From Symsagittifera roscoffensis (taxonomy: Eukaryota > Xenacoelomorpha > Acoela > Convolutidae), in contig NC_087064.1 of NCBI RefSeq assembly GCF_963678635.1, forward strand, positions 38,120,706 to 38,184,705: a stretch of 64,000 nt of DNA, in the 5' to 3' direction. Shown piece after piece: positions 28,297 through 41,100 of this stretch. The position numbers and the translations under genes were made by a program. Position 1 is the first letter of the stretch, and each line of letters opens with the position of its first letter. The notes beneath the pieces are model-generated. The model was not told the origin of the DNA and searched no databases. It worked only from the letters and a program-made list of their open reading frames with translations.

Positions 28297-29076
28297 TCTC
28301 TCTTTGACACTTTTTAATGCCTATACACTTAACTCGATTGCTGGAGACCTTGTAGTTTTATTAACAATAATAATGACACAACACAATAAATTTCACAAGA
28401 TTCTATTAAATAGTGACCACGAATCCCTGTATGTTATCAGAGTACAGTTTGTAAAAAATTTATTCACGCTAACTGACTATCGGTCGTAAGATTTGAAAAC
28501 TAGCACAATATGATGTTATCAGTCAATTTAAAAGATAGTGTACTCACTACCCAATCAAGCACAGTTTACGTTGAATTAAAATCAAAAACAAAAATAATAT
28601 ATAATGACAGAATATTAATGCCTCTATGAAAAAACGTATGTGTAGTGTACTTTTAGTCTGTCGTAGTACAATAGTCGAACTTGTCTTTTAAAGAAAAAGC
28701 TTTCCCTGCTCGGTGCTGCACCAAACAGACAAAACTTTGAAGGCAGTAATTCTCTCAAGTGGGCTTCTATTGCACCCACCGAGTACTGTGTTACCTATCT
28801 GCCTTCGGACTGCCCGAGCTAGACCTACTAAAACCCTCAGGGCAGTCACTTTTCACAAAAACGTATTATGTTGCAATCCACACCAATGAGTCACGCTCTT
28901 TTTAATATAGACTTAGTGTCGCGAATATCCGAGTTCGGACCTGCTTTGTTTTGGTCTGGTTCTTATTGAAAGGCAAGTTACCAGTGCAGTCACTGATACC
29001 TAGCCTGTGTGCTAATAACCTAATACCTCTCACTTTAGTCTTTCTTTCGCCTACCTAAGTCCTTTAATAAAATAAT

Positions 29077-29412
29077 ACCCCTCCGGATTGGCACAAATAG
29101 GACCCTTCCGGATCAACAAAATCTAGACCCTTCCGGATTGGGACCCCTCCGAGTTAGTTAACACAAGACCCCTCCGGATTTGGACCCCTCCGAATTAGCA
29201 ACTATAAGACCCCTCCGGATTCGGACCCCTCCTAATTTGAAAAATCTTTGACCCCTCCGGATTGGGAGCCCTCCGGTTTTGTAAAAGTAGCTTTTCGGAG
29301 TTTACCTTCTTTCAACCTATACCCCTCCAGATACGTTCTCCGATGCAATTTTGCTCTTTCAATTAACTAGGAAGGGTATGTGCTACTTTCCTAGACCCTT
29401 CCGGATTGAAGT
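29077..29412 (-). repeat. Array of AATCCGGAGGGGTC-type motifs in the leader
   Basis: About a dozen copies of a 12-14 base motif (plus strand ACCCCTCCGGATT, with variants CCCTTCCGGATT and CCCCTCCGAATT) are spaced 15-40 bases apart. They are often in pairs separated by about 4 bases. Further single copies occur at about 29964 and 30428, and the LTR hairpin arms carry the same core. Confidence 0.8.
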
Positions 29413-30819
29413 TAAGCCTCTTATTTGACAATTCACACTAACGGTGAAGGGTCTTATCGCTCGCCTAACTTCGGCTCGATTAAGGTTTTGCTGTGCCTTT
29501 AGCCTTCCCTTTTCGTCTAGAACAGCCTAAAATTACTTTATTCAACCGCTATCACCTTTTAGTAGGGGTATAAGGGCTTTTCTAAAAGAAATTTATAAAA
29601 CGTGAAGGGTCTACCCTTCCTAATTGGTGAATTTGCTAAAAACAATCTCAAAAAATTTTCACGCTTACTTTTCCGAACAACTTTTGTCCTTATCAGTAAG
29701 CTCAGCTAATTTCTGATCTATTGGTACCAAGATCAACTCGATATGCCCAGTAGTTCCAAAGTTATTAACCAAAATGTCTTTCTTCTAAACTCAAAAATTT
29801 TCTCTCTTATAGGTTCCGCCTGACTTTTTCCGCAAATCTGGTCCTTTCGTCCTAAAAATTATTGACCCGAGCTCAGAAGGCCTATACTCTTCTAGTTCAA
29901 TGCAAAAGACCCGATCTAAAACGCTTTTGTAGAAGAAATTTGCGAAAAACTATGCTACCTGTACCCCTCCGGATTGATGAATCCACCAAATCAAACACGT
30001 TAAGTTCGATTTCTCTGCAACCCGGAAGGCTTTCGGGTAGCGGGTTTTAAAACTTGTAGATTCACTAGTGGACGTTGTCCGAACAATTATTTTTACTGTC
30101 GTAACTCAAAAATTTCAAAAAATTTTCTAAATTTATATTGTTTCGTTTTCTCAAAAATCACGAAATTTCGGTTTTCGGTACCAAAATAGTTCCAACCACT
30201 TTCGAACTTAACTTAACCGGTTCTACCTATTGTGGTAGTGCAGGCACGATGTAACACACTAACTTCCGTTTCAAAAAATATCGATATCTCAAAAATCGCG
30301 ACTTGTGGGGGGATCAAAATATCGCTATTTTGACCCTAAAAACCGGTCTGTTTTTTGTTGTTTTTGACTGAAAAACGATATAAGACTATTAATATAGGCT
30401 ATATAATTAATAATATTAGTAATACTATACCCCTCCGGGTTTGTTTAATATCCGAATTAAGGTGCTTAACTCGGATATTCGCAGTTCGGTGAAGGGTCAC
30501 TACAGTGCAGCACTGTCGAGCCCCCCACAGATTACTATCTTAATTTTTGTACCAAAAGGGATACAAAACTTGTTAACGATACCCAAATGTCGATTGTTGT
30601 TGTCGTTGGGCCTCTTCTTGTTGCTCCTTGTACTGCTTGCCGGATCAGTCTTCTCCCACGACCCTTCCGAATTGAGCGCAAATATACATGCTTCCGCGTT
30701 CCGAACTACCCTTCCGCCCCGGCGGTTTAGGCCTATTAAGGGCGTTAATTTGAGCATCCGCTCGGCGCGGAGTGCTCGTTAACGGTTCTGCCGGTCATGA
30801 TGTTAAAAAAGAATAACAC

Positions 30820-30831
30820 CCAGGAGCGCCA
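30820..30831 (-). other. Primer-binding-site candidate of the giant element
   Basis: In the coding sense TGGCGCTCCTGG lies 12 bases inside the 5' LTR. TGG is complementary to the CCA end of tRNAs. TGGCGCTC is conserved at the matching place in both related elements (53931-53940 and from 55535), which supports a function. I cannot name the tRNA. Confidence 0.55.
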
Positions 30832-30843
30832 TAAAAACATGTA

Positions 30844-31767
30844 TGTAACATTCGCCCGGAAGATACAGATCGACGGAAAATAAAACTAAGTCCTAAGACG
30901 ACTGGCTAACATCTAAACAGAGCTTTTTATGCTTTTCACTGTCTCTACCAAGCCAGTATTTTCGGTGGTCTTTTCCAACGTCGGGTCGACCAAAACGTTA
31001 CTACTTTCGGCCTCGGTCAAAACACTCAAATTAACTAGATTACATGCAGAAATAGTGAGCTCATGGCTGGGTCTCAGTATCCCCAGACCACGAGGTCACT
31101 CCTAAAAACAGGGCTACTACTATTTATTATATTACTATTGTTTTTGTTCAGTAGATAAAAATCATCATCTCCATCGAAGATGGATCAACCATTTCCCCTA
31201 ACTCCTAGCTTCTCATCCTTATCAAAAGGAACCTAGTTTTTAATTAAATTCAATTCAGGACATGACAAGAAGCTAAAAGTTTAAATAAAAGGCTAAAAGT
31301 TTCAGTCCCGAAACCCTTCCGGATTCTTGAATCCACTGAATCAAGCTCGCTAATCTTGATTTCTTCTTAATCCGGAAGGCTGTCCTCCACCCTTCACCGT
31401 TGTCTGCAACAGCCTTGCAACTATTGTAGCGACACAATAGTTGCAACTCGGAGTGTTCACTGCTATTCCTGCAATCTGCTATTGCTTTTTCTCACAATTT
31501 TCGTACTTATCGTCCGCGCAACTAATGTTGTTGTGTTTTTCTTTGACTTCTTTGCCAAAATGGCCGTTTCTGACGTTTCTCAGAAATGTTACGTCATCAC
31601 TTCGAAAATTTAAAAATTAGCAATTTCCGACTCCTTTAACCTTCACGTTTTGCTCAATCGTTCAAATAACGTCCTTAATTCCTAACAATCACCAATCCGG
31701 AAGGCTCGCTGCTAAAAATTCAAATTCCGCAGAGATTGCATTTTGGCCATTCTGGTCGAATGTCACA
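30844..31767 (-). repeat. 5' LTR of the giant element (right in window)
   Basis: This 924-bp LTR begins TGTAAC and ends GTCACA on the plus strand and is the partner of 8055-8978. It carries the same CCTTCCGGATT ... AATCCGGAAGG inverted repeat (about 31315-31379). As the 5' LTR it should contain the promoter; a TATA-like A/T run lies near 31115-31140. Confidence 0.93.
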
Positions 31768-31905
31768 TTTATTCGATTTCGATTTGGGATGAAACGTTAC
31801 ACCCCTGTAATGGATGACGTCTTCTTGCAGTTCCTCGTTTCCTCCTACTGATGCCCAATCTTCTAGTGCCAGATGTAATGAGCTCGCTCCAATAATCACA
31901 ACCAT
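31768..31905 (-). pseudogene. N-terminal half of the gene split by the giant element
   Basis: ATG at 31905 opens MVVIIGASSLHLALEDW, and the frame stays open to the LTR edge at 31768 (…HPKSKSNK). Beyond the element, 8054-7593 continues in the same frame when the insertion is removed. The gene would be transcribed divergently from snx-3, with only about 295 bases between the two ATGs. The beta-strand-like VVIIGASS resembles block I of SGNH proteins, but that is a weak hint. Confidence 0.55.
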
Positions 31906-32199
31906 GAAAAAGGGGTCACCACGGCTACCCCGCAAATCATATAACCTGAAGCTATTTAATATTTGATAACTATTTAATAATTTATATCCAACTTGTGCAC
32001 GTACCGTCGCATGACGGAAGGGCCCATTTTAATTGACCTTTCTAGGAAACTTCCTAGAATGTTCATATCTAGAAAATTCCTAAGATTTAAACTGGAATAT
32101 GTGATAAAGGGACTCCTGACTGTAATCTCGGCAACTATGGTACTTTTGATCTTCCAATTATCAGATAAATTACCACCGGAGTTGTGGTTTTAGATTGCA
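31906..32199. promoter_or_regulatory. Short intergenic region between the split gene and snx-3
   Basis: This 294-base A/T-rich interval lies between two divergent start codons and probably holds the snx-3 promoter. I see no clear TATA box. The LTR of the giant element ends 432 bases upstream of the snx-3 ATG. Confidence 0.45.
32184..32193 (+). promoter_or_regulatory. Trans-splice (spliced-leader) acceptor candidate of snx-3
   Basis: GTGGTTTTAG ends six bases before the snx-3 ATG. This short distance and the T-rich AG are typical of spliced-leader addition sites of nematode genes. Confidence 0.5.
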
Positions 32200-35100
32200 A
32201 TGAACGCTACAGGTCGACTCCCATCAAGGCATCAAACAGTCGATGAAGCTTTTTGTCCGCCCGAAAACTTTTTGGAAGTGGACGTTGTCAACCCTGAAAC
32301 GCATGGAATTGGCGCAAAGAGATATACGGACTACGAAGTGAAAGTCCGCGTGAGTGCTTTGTTTCTTGTGTCAAATTTTTGCAGGACTAAAAGGTTAAAT
32401 GAAGATATATTTTATAGACCAGCTTGCCAATTTTCAAATTGAAAGAATCATCAGTCAGGCGCCGATATTCCGAGTTCGAATGGCTGAAACTTGAGTTGGA
32501 GCGAGATATAAAAGTAAGTTCTTTTTGTTTACGCTTGCGATTAGTTAGCATGCGTTATCAAATCGGAATGTAGAATTTTTTCGGGTTAACAACTGGTTCA
32601 CAAAAATTAGTTAAATCACTTGCTCAATCAGTTGTACAAGTGTACAGGGACTGTAAAGTTGTAAAGTGTTTTACAAAATCAGTTTTTTTAGCGACTCAAC
32701 TGGTTTCTGCTCGGAGATTGTCGGCCTTGCTTCGGCTTTGTAAATTATGTTAAGTTGCTAATTTGAATTTCAAATGTCTTGCTTGGCATATTTGACTAGA
32801 AATCGTGTTTGATAAAATAGGTTTTGTGAATGTATGGTATTGGGTTTTTTATTTTTTTTGAGACTCTTTGCAAAATTAAATCACTGAAAAAAATGGGTCT
32901 TTTTTCTCAAAAACTCTCCTAGAGGGTTGTGGGTTCAAGTTCAACGAACTACGAGTAGTATGAAGCAGCCTTGCATTAGTGGCAAGTTTCTTAACCTAAA
33001 AAATTTTTGTTCTCTGAAACTCAATTTTTCGATTTTTAGTTGTCTTTTTCGAAAAATTTTTATGGATATTACCGAAAAATACCCCCCCCCCCATATTTGG
33101 GACGTTGAGTTCAATTCAAAGAGCGGGTCGTGGGAAGCTTATTTGCTTACCTGACTATGCCTCAATTTTTTAACACTAAAAATCATGGCTCTTGGAAAAG
33201 TGAAAAGTTTGAGTTTTTTAACTGTTTTTGAATATGTTCGACTTTTCCCGAGAACTATCCTGCCATAACTGTTTTTTGTGCGTTCAGTCGAAATTACAGG
33301 TTGAATGAAATTTTTCTGCATAAGCGGCTAAATTTAGATTTCTCATAACTGAAAGGCTATGATTCTCGGAAATATCAAACATCTGTTTTATTGACCATTT
33401 TTTGGACTTTTCTCGATAACTGTCCTGCCAAATCTGATATCATAGGTTTTATCGACAAAACAGGTTGTTGAAATTTTTTTTGATAATTTGCTGCGCCCGT
33501 TTTCTCTGAAAACAATTTTCTTTGATTTTTGTAAGGGCATTGTCTGCGGTTTCTGCAATGGAATTTTTGCAATGGAATTATTGTTTTTGGTTTTTGCAAT
33601 GGAATTTCCCGGGCACCGGTGTACATGTACCTGAGCTTGCTCTCTACTTAGAAAGTCGGAGGACACTTCCTTGTGATAGCCTATTTTTCTCCTATGAACT
33701 CAACTTCCAAACTCCCATTAGACTCCCAGACAAACATCACTAAAGATCACTAACAATCACCCCATACTACTCTCTTGCTTGGGCAACACAAACTACTCTA
33801 AACACAGCCCCTCTACCCATCTTCATTTCAATCGAATCTACTCCCACACAACTTGATCCCAACAAAACAATCATAAAGCAGATTGGACAACTTCGCAACT
33901 GAAGCAAATGAAATACTCTTTTATAAAGAGGACCCTAACGATGCTTACAAGGCGAGAAACTCTGCATGGAGGCAATCCTTCAGCAAAGCACATCTCTTGC
34001 AGCCGACGCAAAATCATTAAAGCTCTTCTTCCAAACGAAGCCAAACACTAAATCAAACAACGCGTCCAAACTAGACTCACTCACCCCATCGACACTACCG
34101 GATTAACTTACGCCATCGACACTACTGCTTCCAATAAAAAATATCAAAATTAACAATGCTAACAAAGAGAAAACTTGGCACGAGTTCTGGACTTCAACTG
34201 ACCACAGAACCAAGTTAAGCAAGTAGTGGCGTTAAGTTCTCACCTTAAGCGGTTCACGACCTACAGACTCAAATCTACTCTTCAGTTTCAAGTCCCTCAC
34301 CACAATCTCAATTGCAAACACTTTCAACGTTCAATTCTCTCGCGTTATGACACATTAAATTTCTTCTTAAAATTTTTAGGTAAAGAGATGCTAAACGCCT
34401 TTCCTTAGAAAGCGCGCCTCAGTTTAACGCTGAAGAAGTGGAGAATTGCATAAAATTGGCGCGTTCATTTCGAGTTTTCGTTCATGTGGACTCAGTAATT
34501 CATTTAAAAATGTTAAATTAAACTGCCCATGACTACCTCACTCAAGTCATAAACATCAGATTACGCGCTTCGCTAATCCAATCTATTTGGAAAACAACCA
34601 CCATATTTCCCCTCTTCAAATCCTTAAAAGACCCTAATCTATCGAAAGCCTACTGCTCCGTTTCCTGAATCAGCCTCGTTATCAAAACTGTTGTCGCACT
34701 CCTCAAGGCGCAGCAAAAACCCAAGCCACACCAACACGGCTTTTGCCCCTGCACTCAACCAACAGCGTCCTTAGTTACCTTGACGATTCTTTTTTTAAAA
34801 TAGTTTGATTAACAGAAGGCCCCCAAGCAATTGTTCTTGATATGTCAAAAGCTCACAAATGCGTGAACCATCACACCCTTATCGATAAACTAACTCTCCA
34901 CTGCCCGATCCGATCAGGCGATGGCCAAGTAACTACCTGAGCAGTAGACAGATCAGCACCCTATCTAGAGTTCGTCAAGGCTCGGTTTACTCCCCAATAT
35001 TTTCCAGCTACTATGTCAGCGATTCCCCCTCCACCCGGAATTATATCGATTTTACTTTACGCGACGGCTTAGTGGCGGAAGGAAAGCTCTTCGTAATACG

Positions 35101-38100
35101 AGTCATGGGACCGGCTACGGTTAAATTGGTGACACCCCCTCACCCAAACCAAGTAATCAACTCTCTCTGAAGTACTTTAACATGTTAACCATTCCAGGCG
35201 AATTTTTCAGCCAGTCAGACCTAAAAGACGAAATTTCATCCGTTGCCCCTCGACGAGGAAACTTAAGCAATATACCGATGGTGGCGGCACTGCCTTTAAG
35301 CTACGATTTCATCGATTATGTCGGAGAAGATTTGTGACCAAAATGGATTGAGTTTCCGTACTTGACACCATTCCATGTGTAGTCAGTAGAAGTTACAGTC
35401 TTGCCCTCTTGGCGCTGACTAGACCAGACACGTCTATTCTCCTGGACTCAGACGACACTGACATTAAAAATAAATCCTGCAAATTGCAAGTGGATAATAT
35501 CAACAAGTTTTGCTCTCCGTCACAGATGACGACATCTATTCAAAGACCGATACAGTGATGACCAAATAAAAAAAATTATTGGAAAAATTGCGATTAATTG
35601 GACGGTCCATTTTAATTTATTGTTTCATTCAAAATTTATTGCATATGTGACTCAATTTAGAAAAAAAAATTTGGAAGGAAAAATTAATTGGAGAAATCCA
35701 ATAAATTATTCATGCATAATTAAGCGAGTTTTCACTGAGTCCATAAGGAGACAATTTTTCTGCTTTTTCGTCAAAAACGCAGCTTTAGAGAACCCACGTT
35801 CTGCATTGGCAGGGGAAGGGAGAATGCACAGCAAAGCCCTAGCCACTAAACCCAGTTTTTTCTAAGATTTATAGCGCGAAAAATAGTTGAAAGTTGTGCT
35901 ATCCACGTCAGCTTCACATAAAAACTTTTCCAACTCGTCACATAAAAACTTTTCCAACTCGTCAATAATAGTCATTTCCTGCACTAGTCACACGCTCAAT
36001 TCGAGGTCTTTTAGCGGCGCATTCTTTGAAAACTTCATCCAATGGGTCGTCCAGTGAGTCGCGGGAAGTTCCAACTCGAGAAGGAGCATCAGATTTCTCT
36101 CAATAAAACGTCCCAGTCCCTTCAAGTTTGAAAAAAAACTTGTACATCTGTTTGACGGAAGTGATCGGTCATGTTTCGCTATAACGAAAACAGTTGTATC
36201 CAATGGAAATAAAAGAATATTCACCCTGAGCAAATATTCACCATGAGCACACGCGCTCACTAGAGGGCGTGTCTACATGCAACCGGCGGTTAACCAATCA
36301 GAATCGAGATATTTGCATAATGGCGGAAATATGCAAATACCCAAGAAGGAAAATCAGACGTTGTTCTCAGTACGTAAATTCAAGTTGTACAATTCAAAAT
36401 AAAAGTATAAAAAATATGTCAACGATCAATTCACCCGAGAAAAGCCATCAAAGATCATCCGCTATTGTTAATACTTCAACCCACTCCGGAGATGTAAGCC
36501 TTAATGTTGTTCTAAATCGATTAAACCAACCGACTAGTGTAAGTTCTGACTCGGATATTGAACTAATACCGCCAGAAAAAGTTGTTCCAAAACAAACAAA
36601 TTCGAAAAAGTTAAATACTATTATTTCATTTCCCCATCCGTTTCCCGGATTATCTTACCCACTCGTGCAGAATGATAAATGGATTTACTCAGTAGTACCT
36701 ACCGACAGTAAAGTATTTAGAAAAAATCGATTATCCTGAGTTTGAAATTAGTAGAAGCCAATCTGGAAAAGGACCCGATACTGAAAACGAACCGCGATCC
36801 AATCCGAGATAAGAACCCACGAGCCAAGGACATCATCACAAGATTGGGGCAAAATTACGCCCAACATTACAATGATTTTGCCGTACGCGAAAACTGCCTG
36901 TGGATGGATGGCCGGCTGGCCATACCGAAGGATATGTCGTCAGCAGTACTCAATCGTTTGCATTTTAACCATCACGGACGCGATAAGATGTTTGCAGCCG
37001 CGAAGGATGTATGGATACCACTAATGCACAGAAACAGTGCCGCTACAGCGAAGTACTGTAAAAGCTGCGTAGAAGCAGGTAAAAATCTTCAACCAGATAT
37101 TCCAAAGAGTGATATGAGGGACACGTATGTGCCTAAGGAACCCAATGATTTGATTCAATTAGATTTCTGGGGTCCGGTCAATTATGTAAGGGGTCAGAAG
37201 AAATATGTACTAGTAGCAGTAGATACTTTTTCGAATTGGCCGTCGGCTTATGTCTGTTCAAGTAACAAGTCTAAAAATGTATTAAAGTTCCTAAGGAAGT
37301 ACATAAATACCCATGGGCACACAAGGAAATTACATATGGATCAGGCAACTGGGTTTTTCTCGAATGAAAATCAGAATTTCTGTAATTATGAAGGTATTGA
37401 ACTCATAAAATCTCCGGTTAAGGACCATCGCGCGACGGGAATGGTCGAACGGACAATTGGGTCGATAAAAAACTACGTCCTAACAAATCTTCAGGAAAAT
37501 AGAAACTATAAGTTTGGGTTAATGATATTCCGTGCGCTAAGCGCGCTACGTTTTGTGCCTCATTCTAAGACTAAGCTAACGCCATTTGAGGCTTATCATG
37601 GAAGAGAAGCGATTATGGCTCTACGAAATTTGACCAAAAAGCCATCATTTAAAAATCTAAATTGGAACAATGTTATTAACCAGAAGTTATCTTGTTTAGA
37701 CAAGGCGAGTAATCTCCCTAATGTGGAGCTAGCCCTAGATTGGGAGAAGCGGAGCGATCTGGTGCACGACCCGGAAAATAGAAAAACCCCAAGGGTTTTG
37801 GATGAGCATGATCTAATCGAGACGCATCCCAAGGCCACGGAGATAGTGGATCCCAAGGCAGCACAAGAGTTACCCGAGGCACCAGAATGGCTCAAAAGAC
37901 ATAAAACCAGCACCACAACAGTATACCAAAAGACTAGGAAAACGGACCCGAAGGACCCGAGAAAGTATAAACGTTTACCATCAAAAATTGAAAAATTAAC
38001 TAAACACATGGTGCAAATGGAAAAAGGATCGTCACTAAGGCGAAGTGGTGTTTCATTTAGATCGGCGGCTGAAGAAAGCCAAATTGAGATAGAAGCGACG

Positions 38101-41100
38101 CGTGCATCCCAGGTCCTAGCAGGACTACAAAGAGCACCCCGGGTCCAAGTAAGCCCACAAAGTACAAAAGAAAAGCAGTGACAGATCAATTACAAATGGA
38201 AAAAGCGCGAAAACCGAAGAAAAACCAATCGCTGAGTATAGCGAAGACGTGGGACGAGCGAAAAAACCGAAGAAGCAGCATCGAATAGTCGAGTACAGCG
38301 AGGACGAAAGCGACGAGGATGGGGATAGCGATTGGGCAGTCGAAACGGCGAAAATTGCAGCGGGCGGAGGAGAAAACGAACCGTCGGGAACGGACAAGGA
38401 GCGGACACCGAAAACCGTCGGTGGTAAACGAAAACAAGACAAGGAGGCAACGCGAAAATCGACGCGACAACGGAGAGGAGTCGACAAAATGGGGGGAGTA
38501 ATGATTCACCGAATAGAACATAAGTAAAAGACGAAGAAAAACCTTAAGGAGAGCCTGAAAACTCAAGTTAAACTAAAACTGAACTAGTAAAACTGCACCT
38601 AAGAATGAGTTGATAAATTTTACATCTACGATTTAAAATTTATTTGTGGTTGCCCGAATGAGATAGGGACCAGTTTGAGTTTATGTAAGTGCTACCAATT
38701 TGTATCTTTCTGTCTGGAGACCTGCTGTCGTGACCTTGCGATCTCTAACGTCCGGTATGATCTGAAATAGAACGGTGCAGTAAGATTTCGATTTGATGCC
38801 TAACAGTTGCTTACAATTCAAGTTAAACAACTATTCTTTTTCTATACGATACATTTCTATACTTCAACAAAACAAAGACTGTTACCACTGCGGACACACT
38901 AGGGTTATCAAAATTGTTCCTAAAAACTGGTGACTTTCCAAAGTGATAACTGCAACGCTATGATTGCGAGTTGCTGATTTTTTCAGCGGTTGAACTCGGA
39001 AAATCCTGCTGCATTCAACAACTTTGACGAAGATTTTCGAGAAGAAACTTTTATTGTAGAAAGCGATATACCTATCGATACTTCCGTTGCAACTAGGCAG
39101 GGGTTTCTTGGCTGCAGTCCCCATCGGTTAAACAATTATTTACTTGATGCAGTTAACAGAGGTTTTTTTGCAAGTTAACTCTTTCTGCCAAAAATACAAA
39201 GGACCACGTCTTTCGGACACTCACTGGTATGGCCATGAGTGCCAGTTACAGTTCATAGTCCATCACATGGACTTACTAGCTGACGATCTTTCGCGCAGTC
39301 GCACTTTTTACGCATTGGAGCCTGCCCTCTACCGTCGGTTTTGGCCTAATTTGATTCACTTTCTGACCCCTAGGCTTCATTTGATCCTTAGGTTTCAATG
39401 CTTCGTTGATCATTTTTATTTTCGCTACTGTAAAACTTTCATCATAATGACTTGTCTCGGGTGCCTCTGCGGATGGAAACCGAGACAAATAGTCTGCCAA
39501 TACCATTTTGGACCCCTGTCTATGTTCAACTTTGAAATCGTAAGGTACTAACCGGTCGTATTATCGAGTTAATCGGCTAAAAATGTTTTATTTGCTTTTG
39601 GGGAGGAATTTAACAATGTAAGCAACGCCTTTTGATCCGATATAACTGTGAAATAACGGCCATATATATAGTTTCGAAAATGTTCAGTGGCCCACACTAC
39701 AGCGAGTAATTCTAATTCATTTGTAGAATAATTTTTCTCGGCCGGATTGAGGTACCTTGATGCGAACGAAATCGGGTGCCACCCAGAGGCGCTGTAATGT
39801 TCTAACACGGCCCCTAGGCCATCATGACTAGCATCGCAGATAATCCTTGTCTCACGGTGAATGTCGAAATGTCTTAGTCCCACAATGTTTTTCACTAGCG
39901 ATTTTAATTGTTGAAAAGCATTTCCGCAATTAGGCGTCCAGACAAAATCGTTACTCTGACTTAGTAATGGTCTTAATGGTGCGCTCACTTCCGCTAGTTT
40001 TGGCAAAAACTTATGCAAACTGTGCATTGAAACCATTAGTGATTTTAATTGCTTTCTAGAATTTGGGGGTTTCAGATCTTCCACCGCCTGTGTGTTCCGG
40101 ACTAACGGCGCGATCCCACTTTCCCCAATTCGGTATCCTAGCCACTCACACTCGGTTTTTGCAAATTCACATTTTCGTAATTTCAACGAAACATAAGAAA
40201 CGTCCAACTTTTTAAATATTTTCTCCACTCACGCAATATGCTCTACTTTAGTTCCTTTAGAAGCAATTAGAATATCATCGATGAAAGCATTTGCCGGAGG
40301 GAATTCCTTAAGTAAATTATCAATGACTTTTTGAAATTCCGCCGGCATCGACGTGAGCCCGTAAAACCCGTTTTTAAAACGCTAAGTTCCCGTCGATTTT
40401 CCGCCGACTAGTGAAAAGTTGCATTGCTCACTTGTTTTTTGTTCTAAGGAAACTTGTCCGTACGCGTATGTGAAATCCAGCGTTGTAAAGTATACATCCC
40501 CCGTTTTCCTTTCTGCAATTATCTGACTTATTCCGTCTACTAGTTCGTCAATATTTGGCATTTGGTACTTATTCTTGTGTACCTGTTTGTTCAGTTGTCG
40601 TGATTCTAATGCCAATTTTATGCTTCCGTCTTTTTTAACTGTGATGACTATCGGAGAGACAAAATACTTATCCGAGCACTCTTGTAATTTGATGATGTGA
40701 CCTTCGTTTATCAACCGATTAATTTCTTTGTCTACCTTATCTTGTAGAGTGATAGGCACCCGGCGCCCCTTTTGTTGTATCGGATTTAAATTTTCGAAGA
40801 AATCGGCTCTTACTTAAGCGTTCCGGATTTTTCCTATCCTGGTAAATAAGTTTGGGTACAACTTACAGAAATATGTTTGCAATTCATCATATTCCTCTTC
40901 TTCTTGACTGCTCCCTTCCCCCGTGGTTCCCATCACTTTCCTTCTTTGCACCAACTCCAGGCCTATGGTTCCCATCAGATTACGCCCAAGGATTGACTGA
41001 TGAGTTCCTGATATTACTGACACTTGTGCTGGTGCTGCCCAGCCGTTCAACAACATCGTCACCGCTACCTTCCCAAGTATGTGTATTCGGTTGTTGTTGT

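Larger units (their letters stand above)
28297..30843 (-). other. Long 5' leader of the giant element
   Basis: These 2.5 kb lie between the 5' LTR and the Gag ATG and have no convincing ORF. The feature that stands out is the array of CCGGATT motifs (29077-29412 and scattered further copies). There is also a diverged copy of the LTR hairpin at 29960-30030. The related elements have leaders of similar length with their own CCGGAG motif arrays. Possible roles are packaging, dimerisation, Gag binding or transcription control; none can be chosen from sequence. Confidence 0.7.
8055..31767 (-). mobile_element. Giant (23.7 kb) Ty3/gypsy-type LTR retrotransposon with a large post-pol module
   Basis: The element is delimited by two direct 924-bp LTRs that begin TGTAAC and end GTCACA. 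Coding runs on the minus strand: leader 30843-28297, gag-pol 28296-18738, spacer, then extra ORFs 18339-9793, then a 0.8-kb 3' region. It has a primer-binding-like TGGCGCTC motif near the 5' LTR and a purine tract (GGGGAGTA) next to the 3' LTR. Normal gypsy elements are 5-8 kb; the extra length comes from the 2.5-kb leader and about 8.5 kb of additional coding DNA. Flanking target duplication is imperfect: on the minus strand TAAA lies before the element and AAAA after. The copy has several frame lesions in gag-pol and stops in the extra module. Confidence 0.92.

Noticed and set aside
29077-29412. CRISPR array or satellite
   Set aside because: Units are short, unevenly spaced and variable, and lie within a retroelement leader of a nematode.
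30441-30782. 113-codon plus-strand ORF in the leader
   Set aside because: Opposite to the direction of the element, no domain, and it crosses the CCGGGTT motif region.
8050-31772. A perfect target-site duplication around the giant element
   Set aside because: The flanks read ATTTT and TTTAT on the plus strand; only an imperfect 4-base match is possible, so I do not claim one.
37596-38566. Minus-strand serine/phenylalanine-rich ORFs opposite the integrase C-terminus
   Set aside because: Antisense shadows of the charged integrase tail.
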